Source of the DNA: Exiguobacterium aurantiacum
GTDB lineage: Bacteria; Bacillota; Bacilli; Exiguobacteriales; Exiguobacteriaceae
DNA length: 64,000 nt
Direction: 5' to 3'
Assembly: GCF_024362205.1 (NCBI RefSeq)
Contig: NZ_CP101462.1
Span: 2,886,001-2,950,000 of the forward strand
The position numbers were made by a program, and so were the translations under genes. Position 1 is the stretch's first letter; every line of letters begins with the position of its first letter. Positions 28,016 to 36,590 of this stretch are shown one piece after another. The notes under the pieces were generated by a model that saw only the letters and a program-made list of their open reading frames with translations, made no database searches and was not told where the DNA came from.

Positions 28016-28351
28016 ATGTGGATTGTCATGAACAAGCTAGACGTTGAAAAAGGAAAAGTCGCTGCGGTCACGGCCCGTTTCCAGACGACGAAAGGCATCG
28101 AGTCGATGGATGGGTTTGTCCGGATGCAAGTCTTGACCGATACGTCGGATGAGGCGAAAGATCAAGTCGTCATCATGACGACTTGGCGCGATGCGGCGAG
28201 CTTCGAAAATTGGCGCGACAGCGGAGCATATAAACATGCCCATAAAAAACGGGACGACGGCACTTCTGAAGTGAAGCCCATCGTCCTTGGAAACACGGTC
28301 ACCCAATATGAGGTCGCCATCGAGCACGGCGCCTCATCCGATGACGTATAA
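28016..28351 (+). CDS. Antibiotic biosynthesis monooxygenase domain protein, IsdG-like
   Basis: 111 residues. The residues that define IsdG/HmoA heme-degrading enzymes appear in place: Asn in MWIVMNKLDV, Trp in FENWRDS and His in YKHAHKKR. It would cleave heme to release iron. ATG 28016 lies 8 nt after GGAGG; ATG 28010 is too close. TATAAT at 27976-27981 may be its -10 box. No Fur box or heme-uptake gene is nearby. Its last 18 bp overlap the end of the convergent HEPN-CBS gene. Confidence 0.78.
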   Translation: MWIVMNKLDVEKGKVAAVTARFQTTKGIESMDGFVRMQVLTDTSDEAKDQVVIMTTWRDAASFENWRDSGAYKHAHKKRDDGTSEVKPIVLGNTVTQYEVAIEHGASSDDV

Positions 28352-29035
28352 AATATCTTGCGGCCGGATAATACCGAGCAGCGGTTCATCTTCTTGCCCC
28401 GTCTCGGTGATCAACAAGGCGTCGAGACGGACCCCATCTTTCATGTTGATGAAATGATGGTGCGCCTCGATGACCGACGTCTCTTTCGCGATAAACCGAT
28501 ACCGTCGCAGGTGCGGGTCGTGATGGAGCACGTGCTTGACTTGAACGCCTTCGAGTGACATATGCGGCCCGTCGACCGTTTCGGCGAGCCAGCTGGTCAC
28601 TCCTTTTTTCGTCAATAATCCGCGCCACGTGCCGTCATGATTATAGACAGGGAACTGCGAGTAGTTCTTATCCCGAATCTCACCGAGCACCTTGACCAAC
28701 GAGTCGTCGGCGTCGAACGTCGTCACGATTTTACGAAACATCGGGATGACTTGACGCGGATGGAGGAGTTCTTTTTCCACCTCGAGAATCAAATTGACGA
28801 TCGATTCATGCGGTTCGGCGATGATGAAGTCCGGCTCCCGACGCTCGTGGACGATGGCGTTCCGCAACTGACTCATTTGATGTAAATCTTCTTTATACCG
28901 GTCGATAATCGGATTATGTTTGGCGAGACGATTGACCATGTTACTGAAACTAAAATGTTGCCCGTTCCCCATCTCTCGACTCAAATAATCCTCAATCCGG
29001 TGATACGACGCGATAAATTCTTCAGCTCGACTCAT
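28334..29035 (-). CDS. HEPN-like domain fused to a CBS pair
   Basis: 233 residues. The N-terminal helical part (1-70) ends in LRNAIVHERR, where R58-N59 and H63 form the RNxxxH motif of HEPN ribonucleases. Two CBS domains follow (about 80-150 and 150-233; motifs SQFPVYNHDGTWRGLLT and DALLITETG...GIIRPQDIL), which usually bind adenine nucleotides. The CBS part resembles small c-di-AMP binding proteins such as CbpB. ATG 29035 follows AAGGAG by 7 nt. It is convergent with, and overlaps, the IsdG-like gene by 18 bp. Confidence 0.78.
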   Translation of the reverse strand: MSRAEEFIASYHRIEDYLSREMGNGQHFSFSNMVNRLAKHNPIIDRYKEDLHQMSQLRNAIVHERREPDFIIAEPHESIVNLILEVEKELLHPRQVIPMFRKIVTTFDADDSLVKVLGEIRDKNYSQFPVYNHDGTWRGLLTKKGVTSWLAETVDGPHMSLEGVQVKHVLHHDPHLRRYRFIAKETSVIEAHHHFINMKDGVRLDALLITETGQEDEPLLGIIRPQDILYVIG

Positions 29036-29147
29036 ATATTCACACTCCTTATCGCCTATATATACCCTATTTTTTTCGAGTCCGAGCAGGAAACGGTGAT
29101 CCAATCTCGAATCAACAATAAATCATCTTTGAAATGGAGGCGGTCTC

Positions 29148-29876
29148 ATGGCAACCCCGGTCTCGCAAATGACACCGATCCCGAATAAGGACGCCTTCCG
29201 TTCCGGCATGCGCGCCGGTATCCCCGTCGCCGTCGGCTACATCCCGATCGCCATCGCCTTCGGCCTGCTAGCGAAATCCTTCGATATGCCGAACGTTATC
29301 ACGCTCGCCATGTCTTTATTCATCTTTGCCGGTGCCAGTCAGTTTATCGGCGTTCAATTGATTATGGCCGGTTCGATGTATTGGGAAATCATCTTAACGA
29401 CATTCATCCTGAACTTGCGGCACTTTCTTATGTCGGCGTCGTTGTCCCAACGTCTCGAGACGACCTCGAATCGATTTCTGGCCGCCATCGCGTTCGGGGT
29501 GACCGATGAGACGTTCAGTGTCGCCTCGACACGTGATGAGTCTACGCGCGGCCACTTTGTGCTCGGATTGAATATGATTGCTTTTCTCGCTTGGAACATC
29601 GGGACATGGATTGGTGTCTTTCTCGCCTTTGGCTTGCCCGCCTCCGTCCAAGCGAGTATGGGCATCGCGCTGTACGCCATGTTCATCGGGCTACTCGTCC
29701 CATCGCTCACCCGCAAACCGGTCATCGTCGTAGCGGCGATTGCCGTTTTGACACAAGCCACTCTCTATTTCGGCATCGCTCCGTTCATTCCGTTGTCATC
29801 CGGCTTAAGCATCATCCTGGCCACGATTGTCGCCGCTGGAGCCGGAGCCTTGCTGTATAAGGAGGACGAAACATGA
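29148..29876 (+). CDS. azlC: AzlC family branched-chain amino acid exporter subunit
   Basis: 242 residues, large subunit of a two-component branched-chain amino acid exporter. Several hydrophobic helices and the family segments GYIPIAIAFGLLAK, FAGASQFIGVQL and LNLRHFLMSASL. ATG 29148 follows GGAGG. Its stop overlaps the azlD start (ATGA). Confidence 0.93.
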   Translation: MATPVSQMTPIPNKDAFRSGMRAGIPVAVGYIPIAIAFGLLAKSFDMPNVITLAMSLFIFAGASQFIGVQLIMAGSMYWEIILTTFILNLRHFLMSASLSQRLETTSNRFLAAIAFGVTDETFSVASTRDESTRGHFVLGLNMIAFLAWNIGTWIGVFLAFGLPASVQASMGIALYAMFIGLLVPSLTRKPVIVVAAIAVLTQATLYFGIAPFIPLSSGLSIILATIVAAGAGALLYKEDET

Positions 29877-30175
29877 TCAGCCTCTTGTTGCTCGTCCTGG
29901 CCATGGCGCTTGTCACGTACATCCCGCGACTCGTGCCGCTTCTTTGGCTCCGGGACATGAAACTACCTCCGCTCTTGAAGCGATTTTTACTCTTCACGCC
30001 TTATGCAGTGCTCGCAAGTCTCATTTTCCCGGGCATCCTCCAAGCGACGACTAGTCTCACGTCGGCTGTGGCGGGTGGGGCGGTCGCAGCAGCGCTCGCA
30101 TTACTTCGGGTCAACTTGATGCTCGTCGTCATTGGCGGCATCGCCGGGGTGTATCTCATTGATATGTTCCTCTAA
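29873..30175 (+). CDS. azlD: AzlD family transporter subunit
   Basis: 100 residues with four hydrophobic helices, including TYIPRLVPLLWLRDMKLPP, a family motif. It is the small partner of AzlC and is coupled to it by the ATGA overlap; GGAGG lies 7 nt before the start. Confidence 0.92.
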   Translation: MISLLLLVLAMALVTYIPRLVPLLWLRDMKLPPLLKRFLLFTPYAVLASLIFPGILQATTSLTSAVAGGAVAAALALLRVNLMLVVIGGIAGVYLIDMFL

Positions 30176-30176
30176 C

Positions 30177-30209
30177 AAACAGGTCCGCCCAATTTGGGCG
30201 GACCTGTTT
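30177..30209. terminator. Bidirectional terminator after azlCD
   Basis: A 14-bp perfect stem (AAACAGGTCCGCCC) with an AATTT loop between convergent genes; the HD-GYP gene stops just beyond it. Confidence 0.93.
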
Positions 30210-30211
30210 GT

Positions 30212-31690
30212 TTAGGCAGAGACGGCTTGACGTCGTAACTGAACGAACACGTCGACGAAGGCCGCATCCCATTGGGTACCGCGTCCACTCTCGAGAATCG
30301 AGAGTGCCTTCTCGATCGGCATCCCGTCTCGATACGGACGGTCAGAAGTCATGGCGTCATAGGCGTCGGCAATAGCCATGATGCGACCAAAGAGTGGAAT
30401 CGCCTCTCCGACCAATCGATCTGGATACCCGCGACCATCGATCCGTTCATGATGGGATCGGACACCCGCCAAGATTGGCTGTAACGCTTCCGGTAGCGAA
30501 ATCTGATTCAAAATATGAATTCCGATGGTCGGATGTTCTTGAATCTGAGCGAACTCATGGTCCGTCAGCTTCCCTTCCTTCAACAACACATCGTCACGGA
30601 TGCCAATCTTCCCAATATCATGGAGGAGCGCCGACTTGCGGAGTAGCTCGATTTGTCCGACCGGCAACTGGAGCGCTTGCGCCAATTCGACGGAATAGGC
30701 GGCGACCCGCTCCGAATGTCCGGCCGTATATGAATCCCTGGCATCGAGTGTCGCAGCGAACAAGACGAACAGACTGTTCAACAGTTGCTCATTTTCCGCA
30801 TCCCGATACGTGACGTTCGTGACCATCTGATTGAAACCCGTGACGAGTTGTGCGAACTCATCCGAGTAAGGGTTGTCGATCGGATTCAACCGCCCGGCGT
30901 CTAACGCGGCGACGCCTTCAGTTAATGCGCTAATCGGACGTTTGATATTGTCGTAAAGCAAAAAGCTGCTGAACGTCGCCACGCCGATGATGACGACTAA
31001 AATCAAAGCCGCCCACTGCCAATACGCATCGACTTGATTGACAGTCGACAATTGAACTCCAGATGCGAGGATGAATAACGCGACCGGGAACACCCCGATG
31101 ACGAGCATGCTGATCAATAGTTTCGTCCGGACGCTAATCGAGCGATACGTCGCTTGAAGCGGGCGCTCATACAAGCGGTTGCTCATCTCTTGTAACTGAA
31201 GCAACAACGGTTCCACCGAGCGATACGTCAGAAAGAATTCAATCAAGGCGTGCAAGATAGCAATTAAAATGGCACCGAACGCCGCCAACCCAATCAACCG
31301 ATACGGCAAGTCGATCCATCCTCGCTCGATAGCGAGTGCCGTCATACTCATCGCCGGCACAGACAAGCCAAACAAGTGCGGACCGAGAATTCGTTTCACC
31401 GTCAATGTGGGAAAATGACTCGTTTGATTGAACGCCTGTTGCAGCGCCTCATACGTCGGTGTCTCTGTTTGAAACACGTGACGGATCGGTCGGATATGAC
31501 GCCGATAGAGGAGCAGTTCCAGCCCAATCATCATCATTCCGGACAGACCCATGATGGACAATAGGATGAGCATCTCCATCTCGGACAAATCGAGTGTCTG
31601 AAAGATGAACAGCCCCCCGACCCCGAATACGGCGATACCGGAACCCCATATGTAATTCATGATTAATGTTTGTTGAAACCGTTTGAACAT
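30212..31690 (-). CDS. HD-GYP domain protein, membrane-bound with HAMP
   Basis: 492 residues. Six or more hydrophobic helices in the N-terminal half, a HAMP-like linker (about 255-310), then an HD-GYP domain (about 315-485) with HSERVAAY, LLHDIGKIGI, HHERIDGRGYP and DAYDAMTSDRPY. It probably hydrolyses cyclic di-GMP or another cyclic dinucleotide at the membrane. No GGDEF protein is encoded in this window. ATG 31690 lies 10 nt after AGGAG. Confidence 0.9.
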   Translation of the reverse strand: MFKRFQQTLIMNYIWGSGIAVFGVGGLFIFQTLDLSEMEMLILLSIMGLSGMMMIGLELLLYRRHIRPIRHVFQTETPTYEALQQAFNQTSHFPTLTVKRILGPHLFGLSVPAMSMTALAIERGWIDLPYRLIGLAAFGAILIAILHALIEFFLTYRSVEPLLLQLQEMSNRLYERPLQATYRSISVRTKLLISMLVIGVFPVALFILASGVQLSTVNQVDAYWQWAALILVVIIGVATFSSFLLYDNIKRPISALTEGVAALDAGRLNPIDNPYSDEFAQLVTGFNQMVTNVTYRDAENEQLLNSLFVLFAATLDARDSYTAGHSERVAAYSVELAQALQLPVGQIELLRKSALLHDIGKIGIRDDVLLKEGKLTDHEFAQIQEHPTIGIHILNQISLPEALQPILAGVRSHHERIDGRGYPDRLVGEAIPLFGRIMAIADAYDAMTSDRPYRDGMPIEKALSILESGRGTQWDAAFVDVFVQLRRQAVSA

Positions 31691-31765
31691 CTTCGTCTCA
31701 CTCCTGCCTTTTCGCCAACCTATTTCTTATTATATCGACAAAAGTGACACTTTTTTACAGAAATA

Positions 31766-31794
31766 CAAAAAACGGGCCCCTTCTAGGGACCCGT
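31766..31794 (-). terminator. Terminator of the MscS-type channel gene
   Basis: ACGGG/CCCGT arms extended over 9 bp with one mismatch, followed on the minus strand by six T. Confidence 0.85.
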
Positions 31795-31803
31795 TCTTCA
31801 TCG

Positions 31804-33591
31804 TTACGGACGACGTGGACCTTCGTTGTCATCAAGTGAACGATTGTCTTGATCTGGAGTGACGTTTTCATGGAACGGGTTCGGTTCTGGACCGTCCACG
31901 TTCGTCACGTCAGATTGTGAGGTTTGCGGACGATTCGTTTCACGTTTCAACTCTTGTTTCGTTTGATCCGCTTCACGCTTCGACTGCTGCATACCTTGTT
32001 TAGCCTGTTGCTTCGCAACTTCGGCTTCTTGATTCATTTGTGCTTTCTCTTGTTCGAGACCTTCTTTTGACACTTCTGTCTCATCGATCCGTTTCTCAGC
32101 TTTCTTCAAGTAACGAGCCGCTGTCTCGCGTCCACCGAGACCGAAGGCAAGACCGAAGGCGAGGGCGACCGCACCGAGGATAAGCAAGAATGCCGTGTTG
32201 ACGATCATCGGGGCAATGCCGAGCTGGCTGACTGCCATGAAGAAGGCGATACCGAGAATCGCATATTTCGCGACGTGACGCAAGACGCTCGGTTGACCTG
32301 CCCCATCTACGAGCACACTGCCAACGAGACGTTCTGCCATGTTCGCGAGCCAGAAACCGACTGCCAAGATGACGATGGCTGCAATAACCATTGGCAAGTA
32401 GGCGAAGATCGCTGTAGCAAGCGAAGCCATGAAGTCGAGGTTCGCGACTTGAAGAGCTTCCGACACGAACAACAAGATGATGATGATTTGAACGATTGTT
32501 CCGATCACTTGCGCGATCGATGTCGATGACGACGAGCGGCCACCGAGACCCATCTTGCTAGCAAGCGAATTGACGCCTAGGTTTTCAAGGAGTGAAACGA
32601 CGACACCCTTCAACCACTTGGCAATGAACACACCGGCGAGAATCAAGACGATGGCTACGATAATGTTTGGAATCATCGCCAAGACGTCGTTGAGCATCGA
32701 GATGGCCGGATCCGAGATCCCGCGAATATCAAGTGCTTCAAGCGCTGAAATCGTGACTGGGATCATAATCAAGATGAAGACGATCGTTCCGACCGCTTTC
32801 GCAAGACTAGAGCCTTTCACATAGTCAGCCAAGTGAAGTTTTTCGGCAAAGCGGTTAAGACCTGCCGCTTCCAAGAACTTCGTCAAAATATCACGCACGA
32901 TTTTCGCAACGATGTATCCGATCGCAAAGATGAGTGCCGCAGCGACGAGTTTCGGAATGAAGGCAAGGAAACTGTTCAACAAGTCTTCAAACGGTCCACT
33001 GATGCCTTGCAAACCAAGCGCATCAAGTACAGCCGGAAGAGCTAGCAATAGGACAAGATAGAAGACGATATTAGCGACAGTGTCGACCCATTTCGTCTGA
33101 TTGACGCTTGTCGACTCTTGGCCTGTCTTCTCCATCAACTTATTCAAGTTGAGACGATGACCTGCCATTTGAATGGCCTTTTTCAAGAGTGTGGCGATAA
33201 TCCAAGCGACGAGCAGGATGAGACCCGCTTTGATGACGCCTGTGATCAAGCCAGAGAAACCGGCATAGATTTGGCTGAACGGTTGTGTAATCGCAGGCAC
33301 GTTCATAAATTCAAAGATGATTAAGAATGCGAGCAGCAATACACCAAAGAAGACGACTTTACCGATGATTCGCTCAGGCGTCCACCGTTTCTCTTCTTTG
33401 CTCGGTTTTCCAGGTTCACCTTCTTGTTTAACACCGACACGATCGTCAAGGCGTGCTTTGCGAAGCGCTTTGCGCGTCACGTTTTCAAGAACTTTCGCCA
33501 AAATGAATCCGACGACTAAAATGACCAATGCGAGCAAAAGCTCAGGTAGCCATGACATGAACGTGTTGAAGTTGTACGTAGTATCGTTCAT
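31804..33591 (-). CDS. Mechanosensitive ion channel-type protein with repeated TM units
   Basis: 595 residues. At least four repeats of a long TM helix pair (for example FIPKLVAAALIFAIGYIVAK, MIPNIIVAIVLILAGVFIAK, YLPMVIAAIVILAVGFWLA) as in the conserved TM helix family linked to MscS, ending with LAFGLAFGLGGRETAARYL, an MscS-like pore-end segment. The last 90 residues are hydrophilic, with a Gln/Lys/Glu-rich coiled coil (about 505-560) and an acidic, Pro/Asn-rich tail. It may protect against hypo-osmotic shock. ATG 33591 follows AGGAGG. A SigB-like promoter lies upstream. Confidence 0.85.
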   Translation of the reverse strand: MNDTTYNFNTFMSWLPELLLALVILVVGFILAKVLENVTRKALRKARLDDRVGVKQEGEPGKPSKEEKRWTPERIIGKVVFFGVLLLAFLIIFEFMNVPAITQPFSQIYAGFSGLITGVIKAGLILLVAWIIATLLKKAIQMAGHRLNLNKLMEKTGQESTSVNQTKWVDTVANIVFYLVLLLALPAVLDALGLQGISGPFEDLLNSFLAFIPKLVAAALIFAIGYIVAKIVRDILTKFLEAAGLNRFAEKLHLADYVKGSSLAKAVGTIVFILIMIPVTISALEALDIRGISDPAISMLNDVLAMIPNIIVAIVLILAGVFIAKWLKGVVVSLLENLGVNSLASKMGLGGRSSSSTSIAQVIGTIVQIIIILLFVSEALQVANLDFMASLATAIFAYLPMVIAAIVILAVGFWLANMAERLVGSVLVDGAGQPSVLRHVAKYAILGIAFFMAVSQLGIAPMIVNTAFLLILGAVALAFGLAFGLGGRETAARYLKKAEKRIDETEVSKEGLEQEKAQMNQEAEVAKQQAKQGMQQSKREADQTKQELKRETNRPQTSQSDVTNVDGPEPNPFHENVTPDQDNRSLDDNEGPRRP

Positions 33592-33649
33592 TTACATCTT
33601 CCTCCTATCTCTTTTTGAAATGATTTCATTTATTTGACTCTTTGTATAA

Positions 33650-33675
33650 ATACCAACATTTTCATCTGCCTAAAC
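33650..33675 (-). promoter_or_regulatory. SigB-like promoter ahead of the MscS-type gene
   Basis: Minus strand GTTTAG (33670-33675), 14 bp, TGGTAT (33650-33655), near the SigB consensus GTTTAA-N12-15-GGGTAT with two mismatches. Confidence 0.5.
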
Positions 33676-33815
33676 CTTGCCATTTTCTATTTCCCTATAG
33701 TGGATTCATTGGAAAACAATTTTTTCAGTAAGCATTCTTAAAGAAAGAAGGCGTGTCTTTCTAAGTCAAATGTGATACGAATTAAAAGAAGAAGTCTTTT
33801 GGAGGAGGAAGGAAG

Positions 33816-34229
33816 ATGAACATCGCCCTGATTGCCCATGACAAAAAGAAAGATGATTTGATCGTACTCGTAAAAGCGTACGCTCACGTCTTGGAAAAAC
33901 ACCATCTGTTCGCCACCGGTACGACCGGTAAGCGCATTGCCGAGGCCACAGGACTGCCCGTCCATTGTTTTCAGTCGGGTCCGCTCGGCGGGGACCAAGA
34001 AATCGGAGCAGCTGTTGCCAGGGGCGAGATGGACATGATTATTTTCTTCCGTGACCCGTTGACGGCCCAGCCGCACGAGCCCGATGTGAGCGCTCTGATG
34101 CGCCTCTGTGATGTCTATTCCATCCCATTGGCCACCAATATGGGCGGAAGTGAGATTCTCATCCGCAGTATCGAGCAAGGTGATTTTGAATCGCTGACCT
34201 TGACTCATAATGACAACCCGCCTGTATGA
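33816..34229 (+). CDS. mgsA: Methylglyoxal synthase
   Basis: 137 residues. Converts dihydroxyacetone phosphate to methylglyoxal and phosphate, relieving sugar-phosphate stress. Motifs: [31 protein letters not shown] and [21 protein letters not shown] 33816 follows GGAGGAGG. This fits with the two sugar-PTS clusters and glycerol dehydrogenase, which supply triose phosphates. Confidence 0.95.
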   Translation: MNIALIAHDKKKDDLIVLVKAYAHVLEKHHLFATGTTGKRIAEATGLPVHCFQSGPLGGDQEIGAAVARGEMDMIIFFRDPLTAQPHEPDVSALMRLCDVYSIPLATNMGGSEILIRSIEQGDFESLTLTHNDNPPV

Positions 34230-34260
34230 ATAACTTATTAAGAAGAAGAGAGGAATTTTT

Positions 34261-35133
34261 CTGAAACCACACGTATCGAACGACCCGGTCGTTCAACAGT
34301 TTTACGATCAAGTCCGCACACATCTAAACGATTTATTAGATGACAAGCAGAAAGCCGACCGCTTGCTTGAAAGTTTAGCCGGCTATATTCAACAGGCCGA
34401 AAAGAATGGGCAGTCCCTTGAAGGACTCACAAAACAACGTCCGCACGATTATGCTAAGTTTTTAATTGAACAACCGACGACAAATGAGGAATACCAACGT
34501 CGCTATCATATGATGATCGAGGCGACCGATGAGTTGAAACCTCATGAGAAAATGCAGGCCAACCGTGAGTTCGATTGGGCGATCGAGCGGCTCAACGAAG
34601 TTCAAGTCAAGCTCCAAGATGTCGAGATGCGCGATGTCTCCTTTTTGGCCTATACGAAAATCGAGGCGATCAAATCATCGCGTCGCGTCTGGAATCAGTT
34701 CGGTTGGCTGCTTGGTATGATTTTGGCGTTCGCCTACGCGAATTTATTGCTCGTGATGGATGATGTGTTCAGCTTGCGCCTCTTCACGGCACCCGCCACG
34801 TCTTATCCGCTCGACTACTTCGCGTTTGTGCTACCGGTGTTATTAACTGGTGCCGTGTTTGGCTTATTGACGCGATTCCGACACCATTTTCAAACGTTAG
34901 GACGACGGATTTTATTCGCACTGCTCATCATAGCCGTTTACATCGGTTTCGTTTTATTGACCCAGCCCATCTTGTTCGCACTCGGATGGTCGTTCTTGAT
35001 TCAATTGACACCCGTGTATGCGCTCATCCTTCTCGGAATCAGTGGATTCATGGCCATGTGGACGTTGGTCGAGTTCGTCTGGAAGAACACGCGATGCCAT
35101 CTCGGAAATGAAACGTTGATGATTTATTATTGA
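34261..35133 (+). CDS. Membrane protein, possible DUF1129 family
   Basis: About 290 residues if started at CTG 34261, which lies 7 nt after GAGAGG and is in frame with the stop at 34231 upstream. The helical N-terminal region continues open back to this point; TTG 34363 is the next possible start but has no ribosome site. A charged helical N-terminal part (about 1-140) precedes four TM helices (about 150-170, 190-212, 222-242, 250-280). It follows mgsA by about 30 nt. The DUF1129 assignment is tentative. Confidence 0.6.
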   Translation: MKPHVSNDPVVQQFYDQVRTHLNDLLDDKQKADRLLESLAGYIQQAEKNGQSLEGLTKQRPHDYAKFLIEQPTTNEEYQRRYHMMIEATDELKPHEKMQANREFDWAIERLNEVQVKLQDVEMRDVSFLAYTKIEAIKSSRRVWNQFGWLLGMILAFAYANLLLVMDDVFSLRLFTAPATSYPLDYFAFVLPVLLTGAVFGLLTRFRHHFQTLGRRILFALLIIAVYIGFVLLTQPILFALGWSFLIQLTPVYALILLGISGFMAMWTLVEFVWKNTRCHLGNETLMIYY

Positions 35134-35135
35134 TC

Positions 35136-35166
35136 ACGCCATTCTCGCCTTGAGATGGCGTTTTTT
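35136..35166 (+). terminator. Terminator after the DUF1129-like gene
   Basis: ACGCCAT (35136-35142) pairs with ATGGCGT (35155-35161), with an inner CTC/GAG pair, followed by six T. Confidence 0.85.
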
Positions 35167-35192
35167 GTTTGAACCTTTGCTAGAACGGAAAT
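35167..35192 (+). promoter_or_regulatory. SigB-like promoter ahead of the general-stress genes
   Basis: GTTTGA (35167-35172), 14 bp, GGAAAT (35187-35192). It is close to the SigB consensus and precedes two genes of a known general-stress family. Confidence 0.45.
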
Positions 35193-35246
35193 TACTAATA
35201 GCGTGACGTCGATTTAAAAAATAAACGATTACGAAGGAGGCACAAC

Positions 35247-35762
35247 ATGTCTGATCGAAAAATCATTGGGTTGTTCCATAACGAGCAAGAAGTCATGGAT
35301 AAGGTGAACGAACTCAAACAATCTGGGGAAGCAGAGAAGAACATGCACGTCGTAGCCAAGCGGGACGGGGAAATTTCTGCCTTGCGCTACCATACCGATG
35401 TGAACGCCGAATCGGGGATTCGTGATGTCAACTGGTTGGACCGTGTGAAAGCGTTCCTTCACGGCAGTGACCGCATTCGCGATGAATTGCGGAACATGGG
35501 GCTCAGTGATGCGGAGGCTGAAGAATATTATTCGTCGATCGACGACGGCAAATTACTGCTTTACGTCGATAAACACTCTTACGAACGCTATCCGAACATG
35601 TATAAAAAAGATAGCGAGCTCGACCACGATAAAGGCGAAGAAGCGGATGGTATCGCCTTCGATGCGAAGCCGTTCAATGATCATGACGAAGAACCACAAG
35701 GCACGAAAGACGATCCCATCGTCCGTGGACACTCTGGCTTAGAAGACCATCGTCGATTATAA
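35247..35762 (+). CDS. General stress protein 17M/YflT-like
   Basis: 171 residues. The N-terminal general-stress 17M-like domain (about 4-110) has KIIGLFHNEQEVMDKVNELK and VVAKRDGEISALRY and ends with LLLYVDKHSYERYP. A short acidic tail carries DGIAFDAKPFND, a variant of the repeat in its neighbour. ATG 35247 follows GAAGGAGG. First of two related genes separated by 13 nt. The function is unknown beyond stress association. Confidence 0.85.
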   Translation: MSDRKIIGLFHNEQEVMDKVNELKQSGEAEKNMHVVAKRDGEISALRYHTDVNAESGIRDVNWLDRVKAFLHGSDRIRDELRNMGLSDAEAEEYYSSIDDGKLLLYVDKHSYERYPNMYKKDSELDHDKGEEADGIAFDAKPFNDHDEEPQGTKDDPIVRGHSGLEDHRRL

Positions 35763-35775
35763 GGAGGAAGCTAGG

Positions 35776-36549
35776 ATGAGTGAAAAACGATTCATCAGCA
35801 TGTACGACACACAAGACGCGGCACTCGGGAAAGTCGAGGAGTTGCGTGCGAAAGGCTACAAAGATTCAGATATTTATGTCGTCGCGAAACACGAGGACAG
35901 CGTCTCAATTTTGCGTCGTCAGACGGACGTCCATACTGAAGCGTCGCACCAAACCGGTTGGTTCGATAAGGTTCGTTCTTTCTTGAGCGGACACGAGGAC
36001 GTCCACGCCGGTCTCCGTAATATGGGCTTGAGCGAAGACGAAGTGAAACGTCATTATAGCGATGTCGAAGCCGGAAAGATTTTAATCTATGTAGATGAAG
36101 ACTTCGAACGTCGTCACAACGAAGGATTGACGGTCGATTCGACTCCTTATACTGACTCACGACACGATACAAGCCACCAAGGCCACCATACGGCTGACGG
36201 TCTTGAAATTGATTCAGAGCCATATAATGAGCCAAAACGTTCCACACATGACACGGGCCGGTCCGATCGCACATCGTCAGACGGCTTAGAGATCGATTCG
36301 GAGCCCTATAATGACCCGAAACATCGTGACACGAACCGGGAAGACCGTCATACGTCCGACGGTGTAGAAATCGATTCGAAACCGTTCAATGAATCGGTTG
36401 CCGACAATCCGAACCGGGCCGTCGACCCTGAGCAGGACAAATTGGATAAAAAATCAGAGTTGACTGACCGTGAGAACAAGTTGCGCGGACTCGATGACCG
36501 CGCACTCCGAAACGATTATGAAGATCCAGACAATATCCGCCGTTTCTAA
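35776..36549 (+). CDS. General stress protein 17M/YflT-like with acidic repeats
   Basis: 257 residues. The N-terminal 17M-like domain (1-110) is followed by a long hydrophilic tail with repeats LTVDSTPYTD (118-127), DGLEIDSEPYNE (141-152), DGLEIDSEPYND (169-180) and DGVEIDSKPFNE (195-206), joined by His/Thr/Asp-rich linkers. The tail looks disordered and highly charged, like a hydrophilin. ATG 35776 follows AAGGAGG. Probably co-transcribed with its paralogue upstream. Confidence 0.85.
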   Translation: MSEKRFISMYDTQDAALGKVEELRAKGYKDSDIYVVAKHEDSVSILRRQTDVHTEASHQTGWFDKVRSFLSGHEDVHAGLRNMGLSEDEVKRHYSDVEAGKILIYVDEDFERRHNEGLTVDSTPYTDSRHDTSHQGHHTADGLEIDSEPYNEPKRSTHDTGRSDRTSSDGLEIDSEPYNDPKHRDTNREDRHTSDGVEIDSKPFNESVADNPNRAVDPEQDKLDKKSELTDRENKLRGLDDRALRNDYEDPDNIRRF

Positions 36550-36559
36550 TCAAGACAAA

Positions 36560-36590
36560 GACCTGACCGCACACGGTCAGGTCCTTTTTT
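36560..36590. terminator. Terminator after the general-stress genes
   Basis: GACCTGACC (36560-36568) pairs with GGTCAGGTC (36575-36583) around GCACAC, followed by C and six T. It lies between convergent genes. Confidence 0.92.

Noticed and set aside
28016-28351. Fur-controlled heme-iron gene
   Set aside because: No Fur box or heme-uptake genes were visible nearby; only a -10 box was found.
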